Assembly: GCA_023653785.1 (NCBI GenBank)
Contig: JAMKCH010058150.1
Span: 19,727-83,726 of the forward strand
Direction of reading: 5' to 3'
Source of the DNA: Ophioderma brevispina
Lineage: Eukaryota; Echinodermata; Ophiuroidea; Amphilepidida; Ophiodermatidae
DNA length: 64,000 nt
Position 1 is the stretch's first letter. Each line of letters opens with the position of its first letter. Positions 9,960-21,349 of the stretch are shown here, one piece after another. The notes beneath the pieces are model-generated. The model saw only the letters and a program-made list of their open reading frames with translations, did not search any database and was not told the origin of the DNA. Made by a program: the position numbers and the translations under genes.

Positions 9960-10105
9960 ACATTTCATATAGAGTCCCAAGTATACATGAGGTATTGCCA
10001 GTATTCCGTCCTGCGCTACTTAACAACATCATACAGAGCAGGACGGAATCAATGTCAGCAATACTCTCATTTGCGTACTTGAGGCTTTATGTGAAACTTC
10101 TACCC
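9960..10105. mobile_element. MITE related to the 9,429 element
   Basis: Arms 9,962-10,016 and 10,039-10,098 are inverted copies with a few gaps. They share AGAGTCCC and the ATTCCGTCCTGC inner motif. Further pairing of CAAACTGGG/CCCAGTTTA extends the ends outward. Confidence 0.75.
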
Positions 10106-10869
10106 TAAACTGGGCGGGATAACGAGTCTATAACGCCTGACATCTTTTCAGCTGCATGGAACAGTAACAATGGCTCTGCAGTTCAAATAAACAAATGGAA
10201 TCTGAAGTGCTTTGTCCGCTGAATACCAGCTGGGTTTACTTATCATAACGCCACTCTTTTGCTTGAGTTCAAGCAGCATATTGAATGTCCCTTGATCACT
10301 GATATTCAGAATAGAAATTGAGATGGCATTTTATTCATTTTCATGAAAATGCGCAACCTTTACAATTGACATACCCAATAAATGGTAATTATAATATTAT
10401 TATTATTTATAGTGGGGAAATGGTTTACTTCTGCGAAGTATGTAATCAAAATGAACAATTTTTCCTTTCATCCCATGGCCAAAGGCCCACAAATTAGGCT
10501 AAAAAATTGATGAATTTATTCTCATATTAAGGCTCCTCTGTATTCTATGGTTAGATATTTCTGTGCATAAAATATATCTGTATTCTTCCAAGGTCCTAGA
10601 CTATCATTTGAAAGCAAATTGAAGAAATTCCTTATTCCATACGGAACTAGTTGTCGGTATTTTATATTTTTAAAATGTTGTTCATAATTATGCTTGGAAG
10701 CACAAGTGCCCAGTCATGCATAATTGCAAACAGAGAGAACCGATTTCTGCACAGAGTACACAGTTTCCCCATTTGCCTGGAGAGCCCCCAACTGACAGTA
10801 TAATTATGAATTGGATCATTTACGTAATAATTCGACTAGGCTCGATTCTATTTAAATAACTATTTATTG
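10106..10869. repeat. Non-coding stretch with one dispersed repeat
   Basis: 10,540-10,640 resembles 29,840-29,935: both have ATTTATTTTATGTAT/CATAAAATATAT-like sequence, then GGTCCTAGACTA/GGCCTAGACTAC and AATTGAAGAAATT. Nothing else is recognised. Confidence 0.45.
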
Positions 10870-12575
10870 TAACAAAAAGCTTAAGTAGAAAAAGGGGGAA
10901 ATTATTTTGTGCATTTGTTGATTTCAAAAGTGCTTTTGATTCTGTCTCAAGAGATCACTTATTCGCAAAACTCGCAGGTTTGGGATTTACAGGAAACATA
11001 TTAGACATATTAAAAGTAATAATGTATCTGCTTGTATCAAAACGGGTTTTGGTATCACAAGAACGTTTTTATGTAATTCAGGACTCAGACAAGGTTGTAT
11101 TCTTTCAGCGCTTTTATTCATTCTATTTTTGAATGATCTCCAGAATGAATTTAGCGGAACTGGCGTTCAAGGTTTCCAAATTGATAACAATAACATTCAC
11201 TGTCTTTTATATGCTGACGATCTTATCATTTTAGTGAGACAATCGATGGTTTGCAAAAACTTATTGACAGACTTCATGCTTACTGTGAACAATGGAAACT
11301 TACAGTAAATGTACAAAAGACCAATGTTATTGCTTTCAAAAAAGGTTACAACAATGCAAGAGATGAACACTGGAATTTAAATGGTACACCACTAGTTGTT
11401 ACTGATAAGTATAAATACTTGGGCGTTCAAGTGTATAGAAATGGCACCTGGAACGTTAATCAAAAATATCTTGCTGAACAAGCTCAAAAGGCTTTTTTTG
11501 CATTAAAAACAAGTTGTAATAATATTGGGCATTTGCCAATTTTTATTTACAACAAAATTTTTGATACCAAAATTTTACCAATTCTCCACTATGGTGCTGA
11601 GGTTTGGGATTCCATGATGGACTTGATATTGAGCGTGTTCATACCAATTTCTGCAAATTTGTTTTGCGAGTTAGTAAATATGTACCAAATGATATTGCTA
11701 GGGCAGAAATTGGCAGACAAAATCTTACAGTTTTAAGATATGTACAGATTATAAGGTATTGGCTTCGCATCTTGAAGATGAATAATAACAGATATGTCAA
11801 ACAGTCCTATCAAATACAACTGTCTATGGATATAAACAATATTAATTGTTGGGCCAGTAAGGTCAAGACATTACTTTTTTCAATGGGGTTTGGCGAGGCA
11901 TGGTGGCAACAAGGTGTCGGGAATGATAAGGTATTCTTACTATTGTTTAAACAAAGATGTACTGATATTGATTTACAAGAATGGAGAGTTTGATTAGCTT
12001 CAAGCAGCCGATTTCGAATATATAAGCTCTTTAAAGATAACAAAGACCCAGAACTATATCTTGATTGTATACAAGTCATTAAGTATCGTAAAGCGCTTGC
12101 ATCATTCCGTTCTGGTTCACTTCCTCTAGCCATTCAACAAGGAAGATATGAGGGCACACCAGTAGAAGAACGAACCTGCAATTTTTGTAACCTAAACGCC
12201 ATCGAGAATGAATACCTTCCTACTGGTCTGCCTCATTCAAGACCTTAGAATTCTCTTTTCATCCCTTTTTTATTATCATAGGGTTCCCTTCATATTTCAC
12301 ATTTAATCAGTTGCTCTGTAAAACTAATGAAAAAATATTCAAAAAACATTAGGTAAATATATTTAGTTTCAATGAAACGTCGAATGACATCTTTAGGAAG
12401 AAGATGTCGTTTAAATGATTGGTTTTAAGGATTTCCAAAATCTTGTTCCAATGAGGATGTGTCTGTATAATTTTTGTAATTTTTAATTACCCTCTACTTT
12501 TTGTGTAGATTTGTATTTAATTTTTTTAATATGTGTGCCAGTGGCTGATCAATAAACTTGAAATTGAACTGAAAA
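10870..12575 (+). pseudogene. 5'-truncated non-LTR retrotransposon (LINE) with reverse transcriptase remains
   Basis: The translation enters in the RT palm with FVDFKSAFDSV (from about 10,915). After a frameshift near 11,020 it continues through GLRQGCILSALLFILFLNDL to the catalytic LYADDLIIL (YADD codons at 11,210-11,221). A second shift near 11,235 leads into the 161-codon frame 11,251-11,736, with the thumb region and YKYLGVQVYRNG. A shift near 11,610 moves the match to 11,604-11,993. The C-terminal region after about 12,000 keeps FRSGSLPLAIQQGRY and a Cys pair CNFC that looks like the usual C-terminal Cys/His motif. AATAAA at 12,551 and an A/T-rich tail mark the 3' end. Endonuclease and ORF1 are missing, as expected for 5' truncation. 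It is dead in place. The clade is not assigned; it differs from the L1-like copy at 53.6 kb. Confidence 0.88.
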
Positions 12576-12639
12576 ATAGACCAATGCCTTGCAAGGGATG
12601 AAACTGTGTTATGTAAATTGCAACACAGGACTATGGACA

Positions 12640-14660
12640 TGTAAACCTTCATCTATTCCACAGTCAGTCGATAGGAATGGGAAAATGTATTATGTTTGCA
12701 TCAATGTTTTTCCATAAGAATTTAATGGAGAATCTGAAAATCATGGGTTGTCATTTTTAAAATTGTTCTTGGATGTTTTATAAGGGGGCGGAAAACATGT
12801 ACAGGGGGGTAAAACAATTAAAAGTGTTTTTAAATTGTTTTAAAATTTATACCAATGTGTTCGTTTTGCTTCATAAGGTTCTACAAAAGGTTAGCTGGCC
12901 ATATTACCCAAACCTATTGTGTTAGTAGCGTAACAAAGGCTCAAGAAATTTCAGGGTATTATTTATAGAATGGTCCGATTTTGTGAAACTGGTTTTAAAT
13001 CGTTCAGTGGGGCATACTAAATAAGAAAAGTGAAAACATTGTTCAAAACAAGCGAAAAATTGGGCAAAAAAGCCGGAAAATTCAAATGACCTTTGTGCGC
13101 TTACATCAAAATTTTGAAAAACTATTTATGTTGATTCTATTCTAGAAGAACCACATTACTCTATATTACACCAAAAACCAGCCGTTTTAGGGCATCCTGT
13201 ATTTTTACGGGACGGTATGTTAGCCAAAATACACGTCATTTTCCCCATAGGTTTGTGTACAGTACGGTTTTTGGCAAAGTACATGATGAAATTGTTGTTT
13301 TCAGCACATTAAAGGTTAATTATTTTTAATGTTACTAATAATGTTTACTTACATGTATTGGTGAACTTATATCAGCAAAAAAAAATTGCTTTGGTTCTGT
13401 TTCTTCTTCGTATTTTTTTTAAATATGTAAAAAAAAAAAACGCTTCATATTAGATTTAAATATTCGTGACCAGCTTCTAGCCTTTAGTCAAATCTTTAAA
13501 AGACGTGAATTATTTGCAATGTCACGTGCACTATGTCATTATTTATGTCTTTAACCTCCTAAATCTTTAACTATATTATGACTTCATCTAAACTAAGTGG
13601 AAGCATGCAGCCTCTAATATAATAGCTGCAAACTCCCTTTCCGTACCAGAAAGCAACAATATAAAAAGTTTAAAAGGCACTCCATTTATCAACATGTAAT
13701 AATATAGCAGCTTCCGATGTTGTCTTCATGTTTATTTAAGAAAAATAATAAACAACCACAAACTAGAAAACACACTGAGACACAAATATGCAACCAAGTT
13801 TCTAAATCAAAATTGTACTGAGGATTCCACAAATCATGGGTGTCATTTTTAAATTGTGTTTGTTCTGGGGGGAATTTTAGGGGGGGCAGGTTTAACTGGT
13901 TTATACAGGAGGAAAAAAATATAAAAGGGGGCTAAATGTGTTTGACAGTATACCACAGTTACAGATCTTCAAGGATTACAGAAATATAGTGGCCCTACCT
14001 GAGTGGTAAATAGGAACAAGAGTTCCAGGTAAAACGGGTTCCGGTCACACTGGGGGTTAATTTTCAGATTCATCGGTGGTTCTAACAACGGTGCCAAATT
14101 GTTCGTCTTACTGTAACAGAAGCCGAAAATATAAAGGTCGCGTTCACAGACTTTGATAATTAATTAAGAGGGCAAATAATGGCCCCGTGGTCCACAGGGT
14201 CTATGGAGACCACCAGTCATATCTCTAAAAGTTCACTTTGAAAGGTGAAGCACATAATCTATAACATTCTTATTTTTAGTATGACCAAATGAACGATTTG
14301 AAACCAGTTTCAACAAAACGGAACCCATTCTCTAAATAATGATCTGACATTATCTTGAGCTATGTACTAAAACATAGGTCGAAAATATGGCAAACTATTA
14401 CCTTTTTAGAAAAACTAGTGAGCAGCCGGACAAACTGGTATAAATTTTAAAACAATTTTTAAACCACTTTATTGTTTACCGTACAAAATGTTCCCCCTTA
14501 TAAAAGCACCCAAGAAACACAAGCTTAAAAAATGACACCCATTGATTTCAGATCTCATGAAATGTTGTATGCAAAAAACATTGTGGTATCAAATTGTATA
14601 TGAAAAAAACTAAACCCAAACATACATTACATTTCCCCATGTACTATATACTCAATTCGT
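12640..14660. mobile_element. Long-TIR foldback element, arms about 360 bp
   Basis: 12,680-13,040 is complementary to 14,265-14,640. Matching words in opposite orientation include TTGTTTTAAAATTTATACCA, TGAAACTGGTTT, AAATCGTTCA and CATACTAAA. A partial third copy of the arm lies inside at 13,810-13,960 (AATCATGGGTGTCATTTTTA). No transposase frame is visible in the interior. It directly follows the LINE tail. Confidence 0.8.
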
Positions 14661-14739
14661 TGACCACAAAGAAGGAGAGATTATAACGCTATATTCAGTC
14701 AGGATATAAACCTCCTTGCCGTTTGGACAATAGGCTAAA

Positions 14740-15275
14740 GGGGGTGAAACGCATTCAAAACCAGTCGCCGGCTGGGTGCTGACATTTGAATATTGCATGG
14801 AATATTATCAGTTTGGGTGCTTGTCTAAACACATAATTACAATTCGATAACAAACAATTCCGCAAAATATCAGGTTGGGATGTGGGTGTATTGGGTGGTT
14901 TTAAATTGTGTACTACCATGGCCCACAACGAATGAAATGACACATCAGTCGTCTTGATTAAATAAACCGCCTCAAGGAGACATCTTTCACCTAAGCGCGA
15001 TTGCAGTATGAGAGAAAAAGAGTATCTGAGCCCAAGGATCCAGGTACCCTTTTAGTACAAACATGGCCACCTCTAACAAATACAATAATTTGATCACTAA
15101 CGATTCGTGTATATGCTGCAAACGGCACCCACAGTATGTGGAAGCAGCGGAGGCAGCCATTGATTTCTATGGTTGGTACTCTAGGTTTGCTTGGGTCGGC
15201 AAAACATGCGAGACGGGGTATTTCTAAAGATTACGTAACGTTTTGCCTCTATATCATAAGAACCCTGGCTAGGGG
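14740..15275 (+). repeat. Composite repeat, single A unit plus single B unit
   Basis: 14,740-15,005 (unit A: GGGGGTGAAAC, GGTGCTGACATTTGAATATT, CAGTCGTCTTGATT, AAATAAACCGCCTCAA) and 15,010-15,275 (unit B: AAAGAGTATCTGAGCCCAA, GGCCACCTCTAAC, GGCAAAACATGCGAGACG, TAACGTTTTGCCTCT) match the tandem units at 45.7-46.8 kb. Here each unit occurs once, which fixes the natural A-B order. Non-coding. Confidence 0.8.
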
Positions 15276-15499
15276 AACTAGGTCAATGCAATATTAACTG
15301 GAAGAAGAAAGATATGGCCCAAAATTGTTTGTTGTTTGAATATTGATCAAATTTTAAACTTTATTCGCTGAATTCTTGACACGACTATTTGATGCATATT
15401 AAAACGGGAAGAAATAACCCCCATTTTGAACTCTTCAACATTATTTAAAGGTGCTGGTTCCGATCGGTTTCCCCCCCCCCATACCCCCCGTAAGTCGTA

Positions 15500-15745
15500 T
15501 AAATAAAAAGGTCAATGGTCGATCGCTAATAGCCTCGTCCCCAGGAACGGGCTATTATTTTACCGGAAGTGGTCAAATTTTGGTATACAGAGAGAAAGTT
15601 ACTATGTTTCCATTGACTGTGAAATCTTAGACTAAATGATGTTTTGTCTGGATGTGTGAGTGAAACTAGGCCCATCTAGGTGAAGGCCATTTATCAAATG
15701 AAAAATGTATAGCCCTTAAATGGGGTCACCCCTTTACGCTGCAGT
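15500..15745 (+). repeat. Dispersed repeat copy (also at 26.19 and 30.2 kb)
   Basis: Shares GATCGCTAATAGCCTCGTCC, GGAAGTGGTC, CTGTGAAATCTTA and GGTGAAGGCCATTT with 26,190-26,530 (same strand) and 30,195-30,565 (opposite strand). A short poly-C at about 15,471 precedes it. Confidence 0.75.
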
Positions 15746-16312
15746 GAAAGGCCGGATTTTCACCTGTCCGAAAAATTTTCGCTCCAAATCCATTTCTTTC
15801 CCAAGATACGGACAAACAAATTTGTCGGAATAAGGGTTAACATGATATGATTATTGCATTTATCGACTTCTACTATCAAAACACCGCACGATACTTTGGT
15901 TAAGTGTAGCAGGGTGCCAGGGGCTCTCTCATATCCAGTCAGAACACAATACACAAAAAAACGAACCAGACATTTAAACAAATCCATTAAATATCATTAT
16001 TCCATTGTATACAGTGTGTATCACAACAAGGTTTATTTGATTTCATTTTGTTCATTGCAAAACATCCTACTATATATAATAGTAGATTACGAGTAGTGAT
16101 AGATGCGAAACAAAAAATATGAAGGTACGCGCAAAGAACTCCGGATACCAGTGTCAATTATGAAATAATCTAGTTAAGTTGTTACCACCAGTGTAATCGC
16201 TACAAAAGAATTCCGGAAGACGACGTTTTAAACTGTTCAAATTCAATTGTGTTTACCGTTAGCAATTCAGTCAATTTTGTAATCGTCTTGTCAGTAGCAT
16301 TTTCTATAGGAG
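15746..16312. other. Upstream region of the candidate secreted-protein exon
   Basis: AT-rich, no repeat recognised. A TATATATAATAG run lies at about 16,070, too far upstream of 16,313 to be called a TATA box with confidence. TCAGTAGCA at 16,291 resembles an initiator, but this is weak. Confidence 0.3.
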
Positions 16313-16460
16313 ATGGAGAAATTTCTGCTTCTTGTTGTCTTAATTTCATTATGTACTGCAGTAAATAGTGGCATTACTCGACGGGACACTGGTTTCGACA
16401 CCTGCATCAACTTCGGCGTTCCTTTGGAAACCTGTTGTGAATATTACGGAGGGCCTGATT
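16313..16460 (+). CDS. Candidate first exon of a small secreted Cys-rich protein
   Basis: ATG at 16,313 lies in a good start context (AGGAGATGG). The first 20 residues form a textbook signal peptide: MEKF, then the hydrophobic core LLLVVLISLCTAV, then NSG. The following mature part is short and Cys-rich: a C at about residue 31, the pair CC at about 41-42 and another C near the end. The frame ends about 13 codons later in intron-like sequence. A donor GTACGT at 16,461 cuts the exon at 16,460 in phase 1, inside the last Cys codon. No family is recognised, and the following exon could not be found by eye. It could encode a secreted peptide, an antimicrobial-type protein or a Cys-rich extracellular module. 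The composition is less AT-rich than its surroundings. Confidence 0.5.
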
Positions 16461-16721
16461 GTACGTACCATTTTATTTTCTTTTTTGATCTACAAATAAC
16501 GTTGAATACTAAACGGTGAGCACAACAGTTACCAGAGTTACACTTGTTGCTGTAGTATCATTTAATACTACCAAGCAACGCATATGTTTGAAAAAAAATA
16601 TGAATGTATCTCAAAATACGTGTTATCATTAAAGCAAACACAACTCAGTTAGTAACTGAAAAGTGCTAACAAAATTCAAACAAAAATGAAAACAAATTCT
16701 GTAAAGCATTATAAACGTAGC

Positions 16722-18400
16722 TATAGGATGATTCAAAAAGAAGTTTACTCATTTTTGTCGTGGTTTAATTAAAACAATGTACTAGGAAATCTCTGTAAAA
16801 TAATATATCACCGTAAAGAGCAATTTCTGAAGGTCTACAAATTAAAAACAGAGGGCCGTATTCTCAAACGATGTTTAAAATAAACGGTGGTTATGCCTAA
16901 GCTATGGTTAGCTACACGCACAGTTTAAAAAACCGCAGATTTTAATATATTAACAAGTCGTTTAGCTAACCACGATATTTGAATGCCTTAAATATCATCC
17001 ACCGAACTGTGACTTATCTTCGCCTATAATATTACGTGCAGGTCAACAATAATTATGTCAAATAATACTTTCCGTAGTTTTAAATGCTACGCAGAAAGTC
17101 CACAGGGAAATTTCAAGAATGTCGTGTTATGCAAGGAGCTTTAGAATTTGCTCAGCGATGGATAAAAAACCGGGCCTGCTGCACTTGCTATATCAGTCAA
17201 TACTCGCAATACATGAAGGCCTTCTGATAGCAGATACACGCGAGCATAAAAATAGAAATAGATGACAAATTACAATAAGAAATCAACTGAGGACTTAGAA
17301 AAAAAGATAAGAGAAATAGAGAAGACAACTGGTTTAACCACCAGTATCACCTATAGCTGAAAATATCAGGCATTTGATAAAAGTGTGCAGTTAAACACGC
17401 CTTAAACTACCCCCGGACCAAGTCTAAGTTTAACAACGTTTTGATGAAAGTGTGCAGTTAAACACGCCTTAAACTACCCCCGGACCAAGTATAAGTTTAA
17501 CAACGTTTTAGACATATTTAACGATGTTCGGCTAAAATTAAACAGCGTTTAAAGTTAACCATGCTTTGAGAATTGCGTTTATTTTAGCGGGCGTTTAAAT
17601 TGCGATTTAACCAGTGATTAGCGTTAAACATCGTTTGAGAATACGGGCCAGAATGTTTAAATTTTCACATGCCAAACCCAAGTTATACTCATTTGAACCA
17701 AATTACACCCATTTTCCTGACTGTAAACATCTGGGTAACTTGCATCATTTTCTATTGACGCCAAATCAATAAAGCGTGAACAAGACAGATCCATTGGTTT
17801 TAATTGTAAAAAAAATGAAAGTTTGGCATTTATACTCACACTCAAGAACCATAAATCAAACGATAATTAAGTTCATCTTTCTATTTGTCAAACTGTGTAT
17901 AATATAACTATTTTTTCATGTTTGTTCAAGAACTAAAAACATGCGATGAAGTGTTTCGTTTAAGAGAATTCTATCAAGAGGAGATAGTATAATAGAGACT
18001 CGCGAGATTCAAAATTAAAATTCGATATCATTTAAAATTGTCAGCATTTACAATTTTGCTTTTGATTGATGGATTCTAAGTAAGAGTATAAAAGTAAAAC
18101 TTTCATTTTTACAATGATCGTTGCTACCCAATGGAGGCTTTTTGTTCACGCATTATTGATTTGGAGTAAATAGAAAATAATGCAAGTTACCCAGATGTGT
18201 ACAGTCAGGAAAATGGGTGGTTTTATTCAAATTAGTATAACTCGGGTTTGTCATGAGCAAATTCAAAAATCTTTTTTTTTTTAATTTAAACATTCAGGAA
18301 CTGCTTTTTCTAATGACATATTACTGTACAAGAACTTCCTTACAGATTTTACTAAACTACAATAAAAATGAGTAAACCTCTTTTTGAATCAGCCTGTATA
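16722..18400. mobile_element. Foldback element, arms about 340 bp, interrupted by a nested insertion
   Basis: The left arm is 16,722-16,852 joined to 17,650-17,860; the right arm is 18,060-18,400. Both ends carry TGATTCAAAAAGA and GTTTACTCATTTTT in opposite orientation. Inner words CATCTGGGTAACTTGCAT, TTTTCCTGACTGTA and ATCAATAA pair across the loop. The left arm is colinear with the right only when 16,853-17,649 is removed. Confidence 0.87.
16853..17649. mobile_element. 797-bp TIR element nested in a foldback arm, TSD AGA
   Basis: Ends are inverted: GGGCCGTATTCTCAAACGAT at 16,853 and its complement ending at 17,649. AGA at 16,850-16,852 and 17,650-17,652 is a 3-bp target-site duplication, confirmed because removing the element restores the host arm. 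Subterminal words built on GTTTAA recur in both halves. Inside, 17,376-17,510 is a 67-bp tandem duplication (TGTGCAGTTAAACACGCCTT starts each copy) that is almost identical, hence recent. No transposase. A 3-bp duplication would suit a PIF/Harbinger-like source, but this is inference. Confidence 0.87.
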
Positions 18401-19660
18401 TCATGCAGTTCTGACGAAAAGCCATTAATCTTAACCAATTATATGCCCCGCTTTGACCACAACTCTAAAGGATTCTGAATTTATGTCAAATCCACGAGAA
18501 GAAAATCAAAGCGGTTATTAGGCCAAAAAAAAAAAAAACAAGTTTTGTCTCAGAAGAAATGTGAAAAATCGCAATGCGAAATGTTTTTTGTTTGTTTGTT
18601 TGTTTGGTTGGTTTTTTTTCGGCCGCAGCCGAATTTTCTTTTTTTTCCTGAAAATTAAAAAAAAATGGTCTTTCAAAAAAAAAATATGCGCCAAAAGACC
18701 AATGCGCGCGGTCTTCTGAGACAATTTTTTTCTTGGCCTTATAAAGGTAATATATCATAATAATGTTTGTCAAAAATATGTTTCTAATTTTGGCCTTATT
18801 CTGCAATTCATTTTCGAATAATCAAAGGTTTTATTACTAACCCATTGAAAGGAGGCGATAGGCACATTGGCCAAATATGATCTAAATCTTCACCTCAAAG
18901 CTCTCGTCTTACACGAAAACATGAGCTAACATGCAAAACCATGGAAGGACTATCATGGCTCCCCTAAAACGTAAGACCGACAGAAGAAAGGCCGTAGCCC
19001 AGGAAGTTTATGCGGGCGGGGTGCGGATTTGCCAGAAGCGGACTCCTTTTGCGTACCAAAAAATATTTTTCGGCTAGCTGGCGCTCGCCGGGTGACCCAA
19101 TTTTTCAACCTTGTCTCCATATAGTTTGTCGCGAAGGGCGGGGGAGGGGGGGTGGGAAGTGAGGAAAAAATAAATTTCGTCCAGCGTTGAGAAAACAACA
19201 GCATAGTAACAACGAAAATCACGATCGTATGCGATGGTTAAACAAGCTGCTACTCATGCATATACCATGCACAAAACCCTTAAAGACAAACTTTTATTGA
19301 CAACACGGGACCTTTAAATCACATGCAAAGGGGACCTTCCACATCATAAAGCGGACCTTGTCATTTTTGGGGGGGTGCGTCGCAACCCCCCCACCCCCCA
19401 TGGCTACGGCCCCTGGACAGAAGTTGAAGGGTTTATAAGCAGCCGAAGACCAATAGATGTCTTGCTTTATGGATTCGAAAGCCATCAATAAGGTACCAAA
19501 ACATAAGATAATAAACCAAGCTACAATGGCATGAGAGGGAAGACCGTAAGCTCAATTCACAATTTCCTTGCTCGGAGCAGAGCGAAGCAGCCAACGTCAC
19601 GTAGTCTGAAGAGCCCTTCGTAAAATAAACACTACGTTTCGCGATAATTAAACCAAAAAT
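18401..19660. other. Low-complexity and G/C-run stretch, no gene seen
   Basis: 18,520-18,740 has A and T runs and a TTTG repeat. 19,000-19,400 has GC-rich patches with G runs (GGGGGGGTGGG) and C runs. Open frames on the minus strand follow the low-complexity runs and carry no domain. The text around 19,290-19,420 looks like a repeat end, but no second copy lies in the window. Confidence 0.4.
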
Positions 19661-19664
19661 TGAG

Positions 19665-20740
19665 AGAGTACAGTGTGCCCCCCCCCCCAAAAAAAAAATT
19701 AAACCCTATCATCGGAGGACCATAATTTGAAAAACAGAATAAAATGTTGACTTAAATTAAAGAAAGTCATTCATTATCTCGGTTTGTTGGCAAAACCAAA
19801 TGATTCGCTTCACTGGTTTTGAAGAAACACGCAATTACGTAAGACATGTGCTAAACTTCTCCATTCCAAGTTTGATAGTTGTTTGTACTGGTTGACGCAA
19901 TAAAAACGGGACCTTGAACATTAGCTTTTTATCAAAAGCAATCAGTGAATTTCCATATTTTGATACCTGATTAAAAACCTGAAAATGTTTCATATCACAT
20001 GTTGACAAAATCACGAAGATAGAACATTGGGTTGCTGAAAAAAAAATACAATTAGGTAAAACTAATTTTTGTCCGAACGGCATTATCACAGTTATGGGAT
20101 TTACTCACCCAATTTGTGCATGAAATAAATGTAGCGTATTGTGTCCCAATCCCTGCAAGCACACAAATCACATAATATGACAATCGTTAAAATTATTGTA
20201 ATGATATGGGAGCATCTTCTTCTTATATGAGCAGATATATTTTTCTAACAGGCTTTTTACTATCTTTTCAGCACAGTAAAAAAATTACTATAACTTGCTT
20301 TACGCAGTGAAACAAAAACCCGCTCTGTTCAGGACCGAACTTCAGGATAAGAAATAACTGGATGTTGAGAGATCAGAATTTAAATTACTGGAAATGAGAC
20401 GCTAAACATATCCAAATAGGCTGATTTTGCATAATTTTAGCAAAATTATCAGGTGGTTTGTGACCCTGAGCCCCTCCACTTGATCCGCCAATGGTGCAAT
20501 TTGGAATACGTGTTTAAATATTTTATTTCATATTTATGATGGTGAAAAGTTGAAAGTTGAAATTGCGTATATCTTAAAAACCAGTGAAGCTAATGATTTG
20601 CTTTTGCTACCAAACCTAGAAAGTAAAGTATGTACACTTCATTTCATTTCATTTTCTGTTTATTTTATCACGTCTTTTTTCAAATTATGGTCCTCCAACG
20701 ACAGGGTATTTTTGTGGTGACACGATGTAGTTTAGTGGAC
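19665..20740. mobile_element. TIR element of about 1.07 kb, arms about 190 bp
   Basis: 19,665-19,880 is complementary to 20,540-20,740: GGAGGACCATAATTT, TTCGCTTCACTGGTTTT and GTTTGTTGGCAAAACCAAAT match with substitutions. The outer ends read CAGTGTGCCCC on the left and the complement of GGTGACACG on the right. The interior 19,880-20,540 has no convincing frame. Confidence 0.75.
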
Positions 20741-21299
20741 ATTCAAAGTACATACTGTAATTTTATAGAAACTCGGAGAAAGTTTCGCTTTGAAGTTTCC
20801 GCTTTGCATAGGTTCTGCTAGAATCAGGCATATAGGTCATCTCCTTCTAATCTATACCTAAACTGTAATTTTACGTAACTCTTTTCCGTTTGTTCATAGG
20901 CAACGGAGTGAATCTCTCCCCCTCCTCCTGACGACGAGATCGTATCTTCAAATCATCTAAAGTAAGTTTCAAAAACGTATTCTTTTTTTTGAGTTTTGTC
21001 AATTTATGCCTTAAAATACCTCTAACCTTTTCCCCTTTTTTATTCTACACGAACTCACATAATCATCATTCCCTGGTGTGATTTGGCAACCCATTGCGCA
21101 TCCGGTAATGGTAGGTATGGAGCGTTCAACATTATAAGTTTGTGTTTGTATGGTATATTGCAAAAGAGAACCTTAAATCGATCGCCTTTTCTCCAAAAAT
21201 TATTTGTACATTTAATTTTGTCTAGTAAAACTAACTCAGAGTATGCCTTTATTGCGCTGCTCTGAGAATTTGATGGCAGGAATTAGAATTGGATTATTT
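20741..21299. other. Non-coding stretch, nothing certain
   Basis: A GC-richer patch at 20,900-20,960 (CCCCTCCTCCTGACGACGAG) ends at an AAAGTAAGTTTC that resembles a splice donor. No frame or start supports an exon, so no gene is called. Confidence 0.35.
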
Positions 21300-21314
21300 G
21301 TACTTACTTGTGTA

Positions 21315-21349
<35 letters not shown>

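Noticed and set aside
18486..18806. 106-codon Phe/Lys-rich minus-strand frame
   Set aside because: Follows A and T homopolymer runs; composition is that of low-complexity DNA.
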